Positions 32,401 to 42,637 are shown, counted from the stretch's first letter. The stretch: DNA of 64,000 bases from Furcasterigmium furcatum (GCA_001599815.1 BCIA01000003.1:4526001-4590000), one strand, 5' to 3'. Program-made: numbers and translations. The notes: generated from the letters alone by a model not told the origin.

Positions 32401-34634
32401 CGCTGCAGCGGAACCGAGCTCAATTGGCTCGAGGCTCGGCGGCCACCTATCTTTTCCGCACGGAGACACAGATCATGGATCTTTTGTCTGCCTCGGAAGA
32501 ACAGGGCGGGCCTAACAAGCTCAGCGACGACCAGGCAGACAAGACGTCCAGATGGTTACAACAGTCAGATGTGGCCAACTTCTGCGGGGGCGAGGAGCGG
32601 ATTCATCGCTTCTGCTGTGAGATTGACACTTGCATTTCGAAGCTTGTTGGCGAGTCGATCATGGAGAGCCCGGTTCTATGGTCAAGCGAACTGTATGTTC
32701 GCGACCGAAAGGGCTTCGAAAGCAGCAAAGTCGTTCGGGACAAGGACCAACCATGGGCTCAGGGGGCAGACGATGCTGCGAGTATCATCAGCGATCCAGA
32801 CAGGCGATTCGGGGGACCGAGCAGACAGGCACCTACCTTCCGAGACTTGCGCAATATGTCTGCTCTCAACTCGAGCCAACAGTCCTTCGACTCGGGCAGC
32901 TACCGATTCTCGAAGGCCAGCACCGCCTTGTCCGATATCGTCGATGGGCCCGACTACTTTGGCATCTCCTCACCCGTGCACACCATCGACTCATCATCGA
33001 CCTTCTACTCACCATTCCAGTCGGCCATATCCCCAAGCTCTACTGCCTCAAGGGCACATTCGCCAACCACGAGCGTCACCAACTTGTCTGGCTCCTTCAC
33101 TACCCCACACCACCATCATGTGCCCTCATTCTCCAGCCAGTCTACCGGACGGCCTGGCACATCTGCTTCATCAACTGAGACCATCTTTCAACAGCGCCTG
33201 TCCGAGGAAAAGGCCCGCTTTCTCTACGACCTGAAGCAGACAGTCCTGAATCTTCTCCTCTCGGATCTTGGGAACCTTGTTTTCGCCTGTGGCTCCGAGA
33301 CGGATTCGTGGTTCGAGACATGGGGCCAAGACTGCATTGATAGACGCAGCGCCAACGACAAGCGAGGCAAGCGGGTGCCAAAGACCGGCAAACTTCGGGT
33401 CATTGAGAAGAAGAAGAGCTTCAACAACCTGCGCACTGCTGGCGAGGCCGACTCTCGATCTGAAGCTACCGAGACTTCGAGCGTGCGCGGCAACGACAGT
33501 TCAACGACGAGCGATACCGTACAGGGCAATTCCAAAGCGCCCAGCAAAGAGACGAAAGAATTCCCGTTCAAGAAGGCCTTCCAGCGTCTCCTCCGGATGT
33601 TCTCCGTCCATCCAAGCCCCTACGGGAAGCTCAACGCGCTCTTCGAGTTGGAGCAACTCATCGTCGCCTCCTTGGGATCAAGTTCCAAGCGTTCAAGGCT
33701 TGGGTGGACTCAGACGGCGATGAGCTCACCTAGCATCGACAGCCTGAAGGACTCTGGACGGGCAAACCCGCTTGAGGACGTGATCGACAACATCAAGGAG
33801 AGACGATCACATGCTTTGTTGCAGTCGCCCGTGCTGTTACCCGTGGGTGGAGGTCCGCCGAGATCAGGCGGTGCCGACCTTCGTTCTGCACCGACTTCCA
33901 GCTATGCCAACACTGATGCTATCACCGAAGTCTTGCTCAATTTGCTCCGAGACTCTTCGCTTCGGCCCAAGACGTTGTTCCGAGACTTGCAGTTTGTCGC
34001 AGCTTTTGTGAACCCAACTATTCTGGACAAAACAGACAAGGGCAAGGCGTTCTGGAACACCGGGGTGGCAGCACTGCGCCTCAAGTCCGAAGTATGTCGG
34101 ACCATGCTCAGACTCGCAAACGATGTGCAGAAGCGATCTATCGGCGGTCAAGATCACGTCTCGGAATCTTCTCAGTCCAGCGCTGCTACGCCCATTGGCA
34201 ATGCGTACAGTCTGGCCGATGCTGGCAAGATGTGGACCGTTCTTGCCAAGGAGGGCAACCCGGCAGCGCAGCGAGAGCTTGCCCTCTTCTACCTCATGGA
34301 TCCCGAGCTGGTTGAGAGGACGACGCTCCCGCTCTCTAGGCCACGAGAAGTGTTCAAGCAGGCCGTAATGGACAAGTACGACCGAGGATCCGCGCAGAAT
34401 CGATCGGGGGCAAGGCTGTATTCAAGCGACAGGACCCGACAAGGCTTGGGCGGCGTGGCCCCCAGCAACGGACTCGGAGCTCAGTCTTCGGGCCCAGATG
34501 CTGCGGGCGCAGAAGGCGGCATTGTGTGGAACGACCCAGCGTTGATGTGCATCGCCATTCATTTCTTCCAGGCCGCGGAGCAGGGAGGTGACGAGCTTGC
34601 CACGTCCTTCATGCGGCAGAACGACCTGGTCTAA
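29487..34634 (+). CDS. Large conserved-looking fungal protein, function unknown; possible RasGAP-like and Sel1-like regions
   Basis: A single uninterrupted frame of 1715 residues. I do not recognise the family with confidence. Visible features: a Pro/Ser-rich N-terminus; a helical region of about 70-600; and a segment near 445-500 (VYKWLFSSFLLNVIIHPES) whose FLxxxIxPE pattern recalls the RasGAP signature. Long Ser/Thr-rich disordered stretches follow (about 575-660 and 1130-1235). A helical block around 840-970 has RGPRDSIRRSASAIEEYDAWL. A possible Sel1/TPR-type C-terminus (about 1570-1715) holds LAKEGNPAAQRELALFYL and AIHFFQAAEQGGDELA. No signal peptide or membrane helix. It could be a regulator of a small GTPase or a scaffold; this is inference only. 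The ATG at 29487 is the first in this frame. Confidence 0.7.
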   Translation: MDAPARVASQMPRSASSVRKPVIAQPLNTSPQIPPAKFAPPAKSPTDIANESTRSAPSKLIPDLSSYTNPFQVQENDGTTLEELAHLVRLSKYQERKRAITRKRLQRSLISTALSARLTRCGEIARRNLVDCFRTDDKKIFGPLYNAIYDVRKSCDELRRFALLEPELSSPQSPVLGSSETLDALHGSATAVSALGDVAPFLAELPASARESFLHFLTQIRTNPEYLAARLCCLSTAELNALTSFHHGLEPIESVLPYHGRSATRAHASMSGRHATQQHTTAIERLLSFQRHDPLSALIHTCFANSAGPDSAEDKRRTDIWATTLARLITDSSSNSEHIMMNVLHIWSSMRDWAGKSNMEWFLMKILEDGAFLLDRAEDQHGTRFNVSDWSAKDSIRAEEFYDKAVQDLFEIVDDEDAIGIPEGLLELGNAILNRLDSKYVESTRNWLVYKWLFSSFLLNVIIHPESHGMMAEYHITEYGRQKILKHVALRAQQLVVDMTWNKKGSVSIPPEIQGHVENILRRFSGSRSQRQVAKLLPARSITSLRETVEVRPYLVISPADLVTLVNALFPERRPMSAHSSSMRSVAPSISGMSSISQPMSMAASRAPTNGETASVLSTSVSSAVSDTTTSRETTQDDHRTDSPQRYSPAGVDRASHPRMENYEDDGYRLRFALREMSANLGLDTVQGSCHPCKERWAVLFISADGNDLSTQMSYDPDDEVDEEEHSSTSDTDEDNTDEGPELDKDYHQLRDSILKLVEDFEIPQNNQAQAARTQFSNRATGIKKYRSKNKILTTEKSTPSRNPYRQRKTSQDLDAAGEAHPAEGEASQANSEDPEPVLVTMLTAASSQSRAQSDFVSAHLYWRTLQQLNALTSSSLRKRGFAVLLNIFSRGPRDSIRRSASAIEEYDAWLVWLKQSQERHEGLIDGMMKRLKALRDKMWYVTDVRNSAPYEQSRNICAALKTMGLPRRWNTLQRNRAQLARGSAATYLFRTETQIMDLLSASEEQGGPNKLSDDQADKTSRWLQQSDVANFCGGEERIHRFCCEIDTCISKLVGESIMESPVLWSSELYVRDRKGFESSKVVRDKDQPWAQGADDAASIISDPDRRFGGPSRQAPTFRDLRNMSALNSSQQSFDSGSYRFSKASTALSDIVDGPDYFGISSPVHTIDSSSTFYSPFQSAISPSSTASRAHSPTTSVTNLSGSFTTPHHHHVPSFSSQSTGRPGTSASSTETIFQQRLSEEKARFLYDLKQTVLNLLLSDLGNLVFACGSETDSWFETWGQDCIDRRSANDKRGKRVPKTGKLRVIEKKKSFNNLRTAGEADSRSEATETSSVRGNDSSTTSDTVQGNSKAPSKETKEFPFKKAFQRLLRMFSVHPSPYGKLNALFELEQLIVASLGSSSKRSRLGWTQTAMSSPSIDSLKDSGRANPLEDVIDNIKERRSHALLQSPVLLPVGGGPPRSGGADLRSAPTSSYANTDAITEVLLNLLRDSSLRPKTLFRDLQFVAAFVNPTILDKTDKGKAFWNTGVAALRLKSEVCRTMLRLANDVQKRSIGGQDHVSESSQSSAATPIGNAYSLADAGKMWTVLAKEGNPAAQRELALFYLMDPELVERTTLPLSRPREVFKQAVMDKYDRGSAQNRSGARLYSSDRTRQGLGGVAPSNGLGAQSSGPDAAGAEGGIVWNDPALMCIAIHFFQAAEQGGDELATSFMRQNDLV

Positions 34635-35585
34635 GTGTGGGCGAGACCATGGAGCTGGTTTGGTTTCTACTTGATTTGGTTGCATGTTTTATACCCATGA
34701 TCGAGGTAAATACGGCGCATATTTGGACCAAAGAAATTGGTCGCAAGGATCCGCCTTGTATGGATTTGTTTTGGAGTTTCTGTCCGATAGAGATACATGG
34801 CAAGATCTTGTACGCATTGCTGGCAGGATTAGGGGGATATACCATTGCTGCTTTCAGGCTTGGCTGCTTTGCATTGGGTTGTATAGGGATACAGGTACAC
34901 ATGATCGATCCCCGGGACGGAACAATACAGGTTATTATGTTGGATGCTTGCCTTGGGGGCTCGTGGACTGTGCTGCTGATTTTCCCCCATCACCGTCGGA
35001 AACCGGCACCTCGCCAAGCGGAAAAGCAACTCATCTAAACAAAACCACCGTCGGGCTTGCAGGGATCTGATTTGCCAAGCCAGCACCCTATTGCCGGACG
35101 GACCTGGCCGTTCCTGGCCCGAAGCTTGCGCATATCGTTTGCTCGGCAGTTCTCCGATTCCCGCACCCCTTACCCCGTGGGCATCCATCCCTTGGAGACG
35201 ACCTCCCGTTCCCACCTGCTTAATCTGGACGACGCGCCGGGTGGTGGCTTGGTCCAGGCCGGCAGCGGATGGGGCAGTGATTGGTGGAACGGGTGGTGGT
35301 TATTGAGTGCCTGCATTGGAATATATTATTTTTCAGGGCATGGCCTGTTTTCATCTGCAGGTAGCTAGCTGGTCGAGGGTTCACGGAGGGACAGCTTCGG
35401 AAAAGGGCACGGAGTTGTTTCTGTACGGAACGACTGAGGTCATGCTCTCTCTTCCATGCGTAGTCTATTCACTAATCTGCGCAATCTCTCTATGTGCATG
35501 CCCGGCTGCCGGGTGGTTAGGTATTACAGGTGTGGCTATCTGGTCGTAGTATGTACTTGAAAGACGGCTCGGGGGGCGCGCCCGT
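34635..35585. other. Intergenic, convergent 3' flanks
   Basis: 951 bp between two 3' ends. No gene seen. Confidence 0.5.
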
Positions 35586-36758
35586 TTAGGAGATGTCGTT
35601 GCGCAGCTCCCACTCGGTGGCGGCGAGGAGGAAGGGGCCGACGCCGCGGGTGTCGTTGGGGACGACGGGGATGCCGACGTAGTAGCCGAAGGAGGCGTCG
35701 CTGTTGAGGGAGCCGACCTCGACGGTGTCCTCCCAGGTGACGGTGCCGTCGCAGTTGCGGGTGACGAAGTCGTTGACGAGGTGCTTGTAGGCGTTTGTGG
35801 CGGGCTCGAGGAAGGTCTCCTCGTCGATGTAGCCGAGGCGCAGGCCGGCGAGCCAGCCCCAGGTGAACATGGCGGCGGAGGAGGACTCGAAGTAGTTGCC
35901 CTCCTGGCCGGGGTAGTCCTCGTTCATGACGAGCCACCAGCCGTGGGACGTGGGGTCCTGGGCGTCGCGGAGGGCGGCGGCCAGGGTGGTGTAATAGCCG
36001 AGGATGCGCTCGTAGCCGGGGTGGTCCTTGGGGAAGACGTCGAGGATCTCGATGAGGGACATGAAGTACCAGCCGACGGCGCGGTTCCAGACGAGCGGGG
36101 AGTTGCCGCGGATGGGGTCGGCCCAGACGGCCTCCTTCTCCTCGTCGAAGCCGTGGAAGAGCAGGCCGGTGATGGGGTCGCGGGTGCCCTCCTCGATCTT
36201 GTCGTACTGGAGGGCGATGTCGTCCCAGGCGGTGGTGTTGTCGCGGTCGAAGAGGGCGGTGTAGAGGCCGTAGAAGGTGTCGGCCATGTAGATACCGTCG
36301 AGCCACATCTGGTTGCGGTAGGTGGGGGAGCGGTGCCAGAAGCCACCGGTGACGGTGCGCGGGTGGCCCTCGAGCATGCCGCGGATGCTGGCGGCGGCGA
36401 TCTTGTACTTCTCCTCGCCGGTGCGCTCGTACCAGTAGAGGAGGTTACGGCCGATGCGGTAGTCGTCGAGGGAGAAGTGGTCGTAGCGGAAACCAGGGAT
36501 GGAGCCGTTGGCGGTGACGACGAGGTCGTCGATGCGCGAGCGGTACCACGCGAGGAGGGTGTCGTTGCCGGTGAGCTCGTAGACGGCCTCGACGCCCGTG
36601 TAGAGCGCGGCGCGGCCGTACCAGAAGGCGCGGGTGGTTTCCTCGTTGTTGCGGATCCACGAGTCGATCATCCTCGCGGCGATGGGCTCGTCGATGTGCT
36701 TGTTGACGGCGGCGGCGGCGGCGGCGCCACCGGCGAAGAGGAGGGAAGAGAGCTTCAT
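35586..36758 (-). CDS. Secreted GH105 glycoside hydrolase (unsaturated rhamnogalacturonyl hydrolase-like)
   Basis: A 390-residue intronless secreted enzyme of the GH88/GH105 (α/α)6 barrel group. It removes unsaturated uronic acid from the end of rhamnogalacturonan fragments made by pectate-type lyases. The N-terminal 17 residues (MKLSSLLFAGGAAAAAA) form a signal peptide. Family motifs are RNQMWLDGIYMADTFY, carrying the catalytic Asp, and GLLFHGFDEEKEAVWADPIRG, WNRAVGWYFMSLIEIL and ESSSAAMFTWGWLAGLRLG. The ending GVGPFLLAATEWE is typical of fungal members. N-glycosylation sequons occur (NGS, NTT). A minus-strand TATAAA lies at 36852-36857. The 339-codon opposite-strand frame is a shadow. Confidence 0.9.
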   Translation of the reverse strand: MKLSSLLFAGGAAAAAAVNKHIDEPIAARMIDSWIRNNEETTRAFWYGRAALYTGVEAVYELTGNDTLLAWYRSRIDDLVVTANGSIPGFRYDHFSLDDYRIGRNLLYWYERTGEEKYKIAAASIRGMLEGHPRTVTGGFWHRSPTYRNQMWLDGIYMADTFYGLYTALFDRDNTTAWDDIALQYDKIEEGTRDPITGLLFHGFDEEKEAVWADPIRGNSPLVWNRAVGWYFMSLIEILDVFPKDHPGYERILGYYTTLAAALRDAQDPTSHGWWLVMNEDYPGQEGNYFESSSAAMFTWGWLAGLRLGYIDEETFLEPATNAYKHLVNDFVTRNCDGTVTWEDTVEVGSLNSDASFGYYVGIPVVPNDTRGVGPFLLAATEWELRNDIS

Positions 36759-36851
36759 CTTTGTGGTGGCAGGGAGGCAGAGCTTGCAGAAGAGAAGTGA
36801 GAGCTGGCAGAGGATCTCTTCATGATGAGCCGGAGCCGGGACTGAGTGGTC

Positions 36852-36857
36852 TTTATA
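36852..36857 (-). promoter_or_regulatory. TATA box of the GH105 gene
   Basis: TATAAA on the minus strand about 95 nt before the ATG at 36758. Confidence 0.5.
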
Positions 36858-37328
36858 GCTCCGGGGGGACGGACACAACACCCCCCAGAGCTCTCAATCT
36901 CTCCAGACTGACCCCGCGTCATCATGGAGCATCTGATCCCGGAAGAAGCCTGTGGGGGAGAGAGTACGTCAGCCATGGGTTGGTTGTCTGCTGCAGGCAG
37001 GGGAAGAAGCATCTCGGCGGCAGATCAGGGCCGAAGGGACGGAGGAACAAACTTAGAGTTAGGCTCAGGCCGCTCAGGGGGCCGTTCGCGGGTGCTAGGC
37101 CGCTTCGGGTGCGAGGGTGGCATCGTCAGTTGAATTGGACGCGAGGAGAAGATGACCGAGACGTGGAAAAATAGAGTCCGGCAATGCGATCGCCGTTGAA
37201 GCCATCCCCGCCCAAATGCCTTGGCATGCGGAGGGCAACAGGCGGGGTGTTGAAGTGAAGAAGTTCTCCAAATCTTACTGAGTCCCTGGGGAATGGGGTA
37301 AAAGGGGGCCAGGGGCAGCCAATGGTCA
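36858..37328. other. GH105 upstream region
   Basis: No gene seen. GC-rich promoter sequence leading to the G-run array. Confidence 0.4.
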
Positions 37329-37353
37329 GGGGTCAGGGGTCAGGGGTTAGGGG
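37329..37353 (+). repeat. G-quadruplex-type G4-N3 array
   Basis: Four GGGG runs separated by TCA, TCA and TTA form a perfect 25-nt four-run motif with 3-nt loops on the plus strand. It lies about 570 bp before the minus-strand GH105 start. Confidence 0.85.
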
Positions 37354-37939
37354 CTGACGGCAGCACTCACTCAACTCACTCCGGACATGGTCCTCGGCGC
37401 AGAGGAGGGAAATGCATGCATGCATGCCGAAGTGTGCGGACATTCATTTCTCCAGAGCCCTGCCCAGATGTCGTGGGAGCTTTCTCCGTCTTGACATCGG
37501 GGTCATCGCTGGTGTATTGGACGGCGACGCGCAGCCTCCGATATTACCGTTGCATGTGGCGTCGGTTGGCAGCGCCTCACTCGTGCGTATGGTCACACAG
37601 ATCAGCCGAGCGGCCCGGAGGAAGGGAGGGTGTGTTGTCAGATCTGGGCAAGGTAAGTAGGATCGCAGAGCCGTGGTGGTTTGCCGGGGCTCCGAAATGC
37701 AGTTCACGCTCAAAGCGGGCAGATCAGCGTTCCAAGACGGACATGTTGCTGGCACTGGAATAACGGCATGTAATCATTATCATCTCTCGCATCATCGGGT
37801 CAAATGCCATGCAAACGGCCCTGCAATACTACACGGCCATGAGATGCCGGAGCGCAGACTCCCCGGTCCTTGCCAGATCATTATCTCGCCTCCTGTCTCT
37901 TCATGGCCCCTCCTCCTCTCTCACTGATCCCACACCAGC
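37354..37939. other. Intergenic between GH105 promoter and the M14-like gene
   Basis: No gene seen. A short ATGC palindromic run (TGCATGCATGCATGC) sits near 37413. Confidence 0.45.
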
Positions 37940-39364
37940 TCAGTACCTGCGCTGCGACGCCTCCAGCAGCAGCCTCATCATGGCCGCAGCCGCCTCCTGC
38001 ATGTGAAGGTTGAAACTCTTCTTGTTCGGGTAGTATCCGCAGATCTCCGCGTCCCTCCTCGCGTCGCGCTCGGGTTCGCCGTACTCCATGGCAAACGAGA
38101 TCACCTTCTGGTCGTTCCTGTTCACCAGGTGTCGCGCGTACGCCCAGTCGATGAACGTGCCCGTGTGAGCGCCCAGATACGCCGTCTCGCCCGCCGAGTG
38201 GTTCCTGCCGGCGACGCGCCACATTTCGTCCCCGAGCAGGTAGGACACGTTCATGTGCACGGTCTTGTCGAAGGGATCCATGTATTCGCCGTAGGATGCT
38301 TCGTCGTTGCGGTCGCCTCGCTTGCCGTCTGCTCTGCTGTCAGTGCCATGGCTCCTGGTTGGTGAGATTCAATACGTACCGAACTCGGTATTACGCCAGT
38401 TCTGCTCCGCCACCTGGTCCTGGTTCAGGTCGATGCCCCAGGGGTGGGCGACGCGGCGGCCGTTGAGGCGGATGTCCATGAGCCAGCCGAGGCGGGGGAA
38501 GCGGGAGAAGACCCAGGCGATGTTCTTCGTCTCCTGCTCGGACATGGACTTGGGCCCGCGGAAGAGCTCGCTGCGGGGGCTGTCCGAGTTCATGACCGGC
38601 GCGAGGCGCAGGGAGGTGTCGAGGATGCGCTCGAAGTCCCAGGCGAAGTCGAAGTTACGGTTGAGGTCGACGCCGACGGACTGGTCGCGCCACTTGGCCT
38701 CGTCTTCCATCGTGGCGTTGTTGCGGTTCCGCCGCCAGCAGGCGTTGTGCTCGTGGTCCCAGATCATGCCGTCGATGTTGATCATGGGGTAGAAGACGAT
38801 GCCGACGGAGGCGGCGCGGCGAACGTCGTCCTTGGAGTAGGTGGCGTTGCCGTACTCGAGGCCGAGGCCGTTCTTGCGGGCGAAGAGCAGGTCGGAGATG
38901 AAGTAGATGAGGGCGTCGTTGGTGGAGCGGTCGTGGCCGAGGAGGCCGGCAGTCAGGAGGATGTTGTAGGAGTCTTCGGTTCCGCAGCGAGAAGGGTTCA
39001 TGCTATAATTCTGGTCGCAGGGGATCAGGCCCAGAACGGTGCGGCGGTCCTCGGCCGTCTTGTGAGGGGGGCTGATGAGGCGGATGCCGTACTCCTCGCG
39101 CAGGCCGATCATGGCCGAGAGGACCTCGTTGTGGTTCATGATGGTCTCGAACATGTGCTTGCCCTCCTTCTCGGGGGGCGTGCCGGTGGCCGCACCGAGG
39201 GGGAAGAACTGGCCACGGTTGAAGCGATCGCCTTCGCCGATGCGGGCTTCGTCTTTAGGGCCGCGGAATCGCATGCGGCCGGGCTGCTCCTCGGGGCCGC
39301 CGGGGGAAGCTGCGAGGCCCAGGAGGGGAGCGCCGGCGAGGGCGAGGAGGTTGGTGATGCGCAT
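37940..39364 (-). CDS. Secreted M14 carboxypeptidase-like protein lacking zinc ligands (probable pseudoenzyme)
   Basis: A 457-residue protein of the M14 zinc carboxypeptidase fold. Exons 39364-38380 and 38328-37940 with a 51-nt intron. Signal peptide about 1-19 (MRITNLLALAGAPLLGLAA). Landmarks of the fold are clear: FYPMINIDGM (the NPDG region), CWRRNR (Arg127 region), GVDLNRNFDFAWDF (Asn235-Arg236, equivalents of Asn144-Arg145), DWAY, and SFAMEYGE with Glu410 at the position of catalytic Glu270. The zinc site is gone: the HxxE motif aligns with AGLLGHD, so His becomes Leu142 and Glu becomes Asp145. The third ligand, usually SIHSY-like, is DIRLN with Arg299. It therefore probably binds peptide termini without cleaving. 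Sequencing error is unlikely, as two separate sites are affected. Confidence 0.82.
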
Positions 39365-39910
39365 TGCTGCAGGTTTGCTGGACTTGATGGTATAAGTTTG
39401 GGATTGGGGGTGCGGAGGCAGCGGCACGCAGTCGGCTCGTACACAATGGGTGTTCCGACCCTGCAGTTGGGATGCAGCGTTCAACGCGGTAATGAAAAGG
39501 TTACGTTGTGAGTTGAAGTGAGGGTTGGGATTGGGAAATTTTGGTGGTGAATGGGTGTAAACAAAGGGGGGTTTGACGCGTTGGTAGTCGAAAAGGGGCT
39601 CACCCTCTGCGTTGCCACAGCGCAGGCACTGCACCGCGCCTTCCCTTATATTACAGACCAAGAAGCCTCTCGAGCATAGAGGTAGACCACTCACCTCCAT
39701 GCCGAATGCATCATCCATTGCACACCACGTCTCATCTAACAGTTGCCTCGCGAGGTCGTTCAATCTGCCACTTCACGTTGTTCTGTGCAACCAAGTGACA
39801 GACCCGAACGCCTGAGAATGATCACCGCAGAGGTTGTTTGTCTACCACAACAGACACCTGACCGAGCTATTGAGCGCTGTACGTGTACAGAATGTCACAC
39901 AAACGCAACG
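39365..39910. other. Intergenic between M14-like and P450 genes
   Basis: 546 bp upstream of the M14-like start and downstream of the P450 stop. No gene seen. Confidence 0.5.
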
Positions 39911-41684
39911 TTAACTCAATTCACCGTCATCCTCTTCCACTTCCAAGGGGTCCGCCTTGGGATGGAAGCGAGCTCTCACCCCAGTCAGCATGGCCATAAA
40001 ATAGAACCGAAAGTCTTCCTCCGGCGGCATCGATACCTCGATTTCAAACTCCCGCACCAGAGTCGGGACCACCTTGTACAAGATCAGGTAGGCGAGATGC
40101 CGCCCGGGACAGGTTCGGTTCCCTCCGCCCCAGGTCAGGTTAAACCGCTCCATGCTTCTGACGTCGCTGTCGCCGAGCCATCGCTCCGGATTGAATGAGC
40201 TGGCATCTGGGCCAAAAATATCCGTGTTTCGATGCAGTGCCACCGGGTTGCAGCCTACCGTGGTACCCGGCGGGAAGAAGTGACCATGGACATGGAGACC
40301 CTCGTCCGGCACGGTCCGCGAGAGAGACATGCCGAGGACCGGATACAGGCGCTGAGCTTCCCTGATGGTAGCCCGGGTGTACTGCAACTGGGTCGCCTCA
40401 TCATAACTGAGTCGACCCGGTGCTTTGCGAACCTCCTGGGCGACTCTTGTTTGCGCCGACGCGTGGGTGCCGATCATGGACATGGTCGTTGTGATCGCTG
40501 AGCACAGTGTCTCGTGGCCAGCCCCAAAATTTGTCGTGGCCATTCGTCGGAGATATGCCTCGTTGAACTCCGGCTTGTCCTTGTGCAGATTGATCAAGTC
40601 GTTCAGGAGGTCATCTTTCCTGTCAACTTGAGGAGGCTTGGACTTTTGCTTCTTGGAGGGCTCTGGAGGCTTCAGGGCGGCATTGATGCGGCGGGAAGAT
40701 ACTCGGTAAACGCCCTGCAGGTTGGTCAGCTTGATTCTCGGTGCTTTGTCATAATCAACATACAGTGAAGAACGGCTTCATATCCTTCGCGGCCTTGAAG
40801 GTCAGCCCCCAGAGTTTGGCAAAGGCATAGCTGATGTCTTTCGAGACAAGCTCAGCCTTGACCATGACAGGAAACAACCCGAAGACGCTCTTGCGTCTCC
40901 AGCCAAGATAACCATGGGCGCTGGTTCCCCAGTCCGTCTTGTCCTTCAAGTAGCCGGGAGTCCACGTCAAGACGATGGCGCCGAGACACTCGACGGCAAT
41001 GATATGCATCCACTCCTTGAGATCAATCTCGGCGCCGTCCAAGGCTCTCAGCTGGGCCACAACACGCTGAAGTACTTTGTCGATAGCCGTCTCATACTTC
41101 TTGACGTTTGATGTCTGGTAGAGGGGCCCGATCAGACGCCGTTGGAGGCGATACCGGTGAATGTCCCTTTCAGACAGGAGGTCTAAGGTATCAGGGAAGG
41201 AAAGCTTCAAGGTCCAGTCGATGCTGGGCTTTTGGAGACAGGTCGCCACTGGGGTAGATCAGCACATGTGCGCCGTCGAAATGCTGGGACGAGGTCTGCA
41301 TACAGTAGAAGTCCGACTTGGCGAATCCGCTTCCAGGTCCTGAAGTCTTGTTAATCATCCATCTGTCTGGACCCGGCTCATGGCCGACTCACTGTAGATC
41401 GACTTGAACGCCTCCTTACTGTCGAACCAGACCTCGTTCGGCCCGACTCGTACGACGGGGCCATACTGCTTGTGAAGCGTCTTTCCCAGCTGAAGCATGC
41501 GACCGTCGCGGACGTGTAAGGCGTGCCAGATGTTGGACACTGCTGCGAGCCTAGGTCCAGGAATACGAGCGAGCGGGTGAAGGCATAGCCTGTACACTGC
41601 GACCAGGCCAAGGGCCAGAACTAGGCCAGCAAGACCTTGGGAGGCCCGCAGCACCGTGGATAGAATCCATTGCTGGACAGGCAT
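39911..41684 (-). CDS. Cytochrome P450 monooxygenase (pisatin-demethylase-like group)
   Basis: A membrane-anchored heme monooxygenase of 538 residues. Four exons: 41684-41393, 41339-41304, 41248-40764 and 40714-39911 (introns 53, 55 and 49 nt). All joins keep frame. The N-terminal anchor (about 5-32) is followed by YRLCLHPLARIPGPRLAAVS and KQYGPVVRVGPNEVWF, the entry region of many fungal catabolic and detoxifying P450s. Helix I holds FGAGHETLCSAI, the ExxR is in IREAQRLYPVLGMSLSR, and the heme ligand is Cys473 in WGGGNRTCPGRHLAY. The usual Phe seven before Gly is replaced by a Trp-containing LTWGGG, as in some families. The substrate is unknown. The CYP group is a guess from the N-terminal pattern. 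Confidence 0.85.
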
Positions 41685-42637
41685 GTGGGTGTGTCGCGTG
41701 ATGGCCCGTTGTTTGGAGGTGACGGGGTGATGAAAATGAAGGCAAACACTGTGCGCTTAATCCCTGCATTTCAAGGTCACGTGAGCTCTTTGTTTGATCG
41801 TGTCGAGGACTTGAGAGCAGTGGAGATTGGATTGGATGTCAAGTGTCCAGCCACGCTTTCAGATCATGAGGGAAACAAAAGAAAGATTGGGTTTCCGAGT
41901 TTCGTTTCATGACATTGGATTTGCGTCTTCACCTTTGTTTGTCCGGAAGCACTTGATGTCGAGGCCGTTTCTCGAGCTCCAGACAGCCTGCTTCGCCGCT
42001 CAGACCACATCGATGCAGGTAGACTTCATGACTCTCAAACGGAACTGATCAATACACCTCAATCAATCTGTACTCCGTCAATCTCAGAGTTTCCTCCCAG
42101 GGAAAGTCAGTGGAAAGGAGAGTCGTCTGATGGCTTAGGTAAGGCGCCAGGCACAGCTCCCCTGCCCGCCTGTCCAATGAATCAAATCGCCAGTGCACGC
42201 CTCCAGGCGCAACTGCCTGTCAGGTCCAATTGAATCCTCCAATCAGCGCGCCCCGATGCCTAAATTTACGGGGAAGTCACCACTCTTGCCCCCTGTGACG
42301 CCCAGCCCTTGCCTGTTTCTTGCCTGGCGCCTTCCATTTCATGATATCGGCCTTGACCAACACGGGAGGCGGCAGGCGCGAGGCTGACTGCAAGATGCGA
42401 AAACAACCACCCTTTTAAATGGAACATCACTCCTTTCTTTTTTCTTCCTTCAACCTGCAACACAAACGGTCAGCCTGACCGCAGAGCTTGTTTCTGCCCC
42501 CAGCACAACATCGCCGTCCCCCTGTGGGTTTCCTGTCCCATGTTACCCTCCATACCTATCGTGGAGCTGACCCTCATGTAGGAACAACGGCGAACAACTG
42601 CCCTGCCGCCCAGGTCGAGCCAGAAACGACCGTTGAA
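41685..42637. other. Divergent region between P450 and F-box gene
   Basis: 953 bp of shared upstream sequence. No gene seen. A frame extending the F-box protein upstream lacks an ATG. Confidence 0.5.

Noticed and set aside
35781..36800. 339-codon plus-strand frame opposite GH105
   Set aside because: Val/Glu/Gly-rich shadow with no family features.
37321..37358. Telomere-like repeat from the GGGGTTAGGGG unit
   Set aside because: Only one TTAGGG; the other units are GGGGTCA, so it is an internal G-rich array, not a telomeric tract.
38444..39511. 355-codon plus-strand frame opposite the M14-like gene
   Set aside because: Codon-bias shadow of exon 1 of the M14-like gene.
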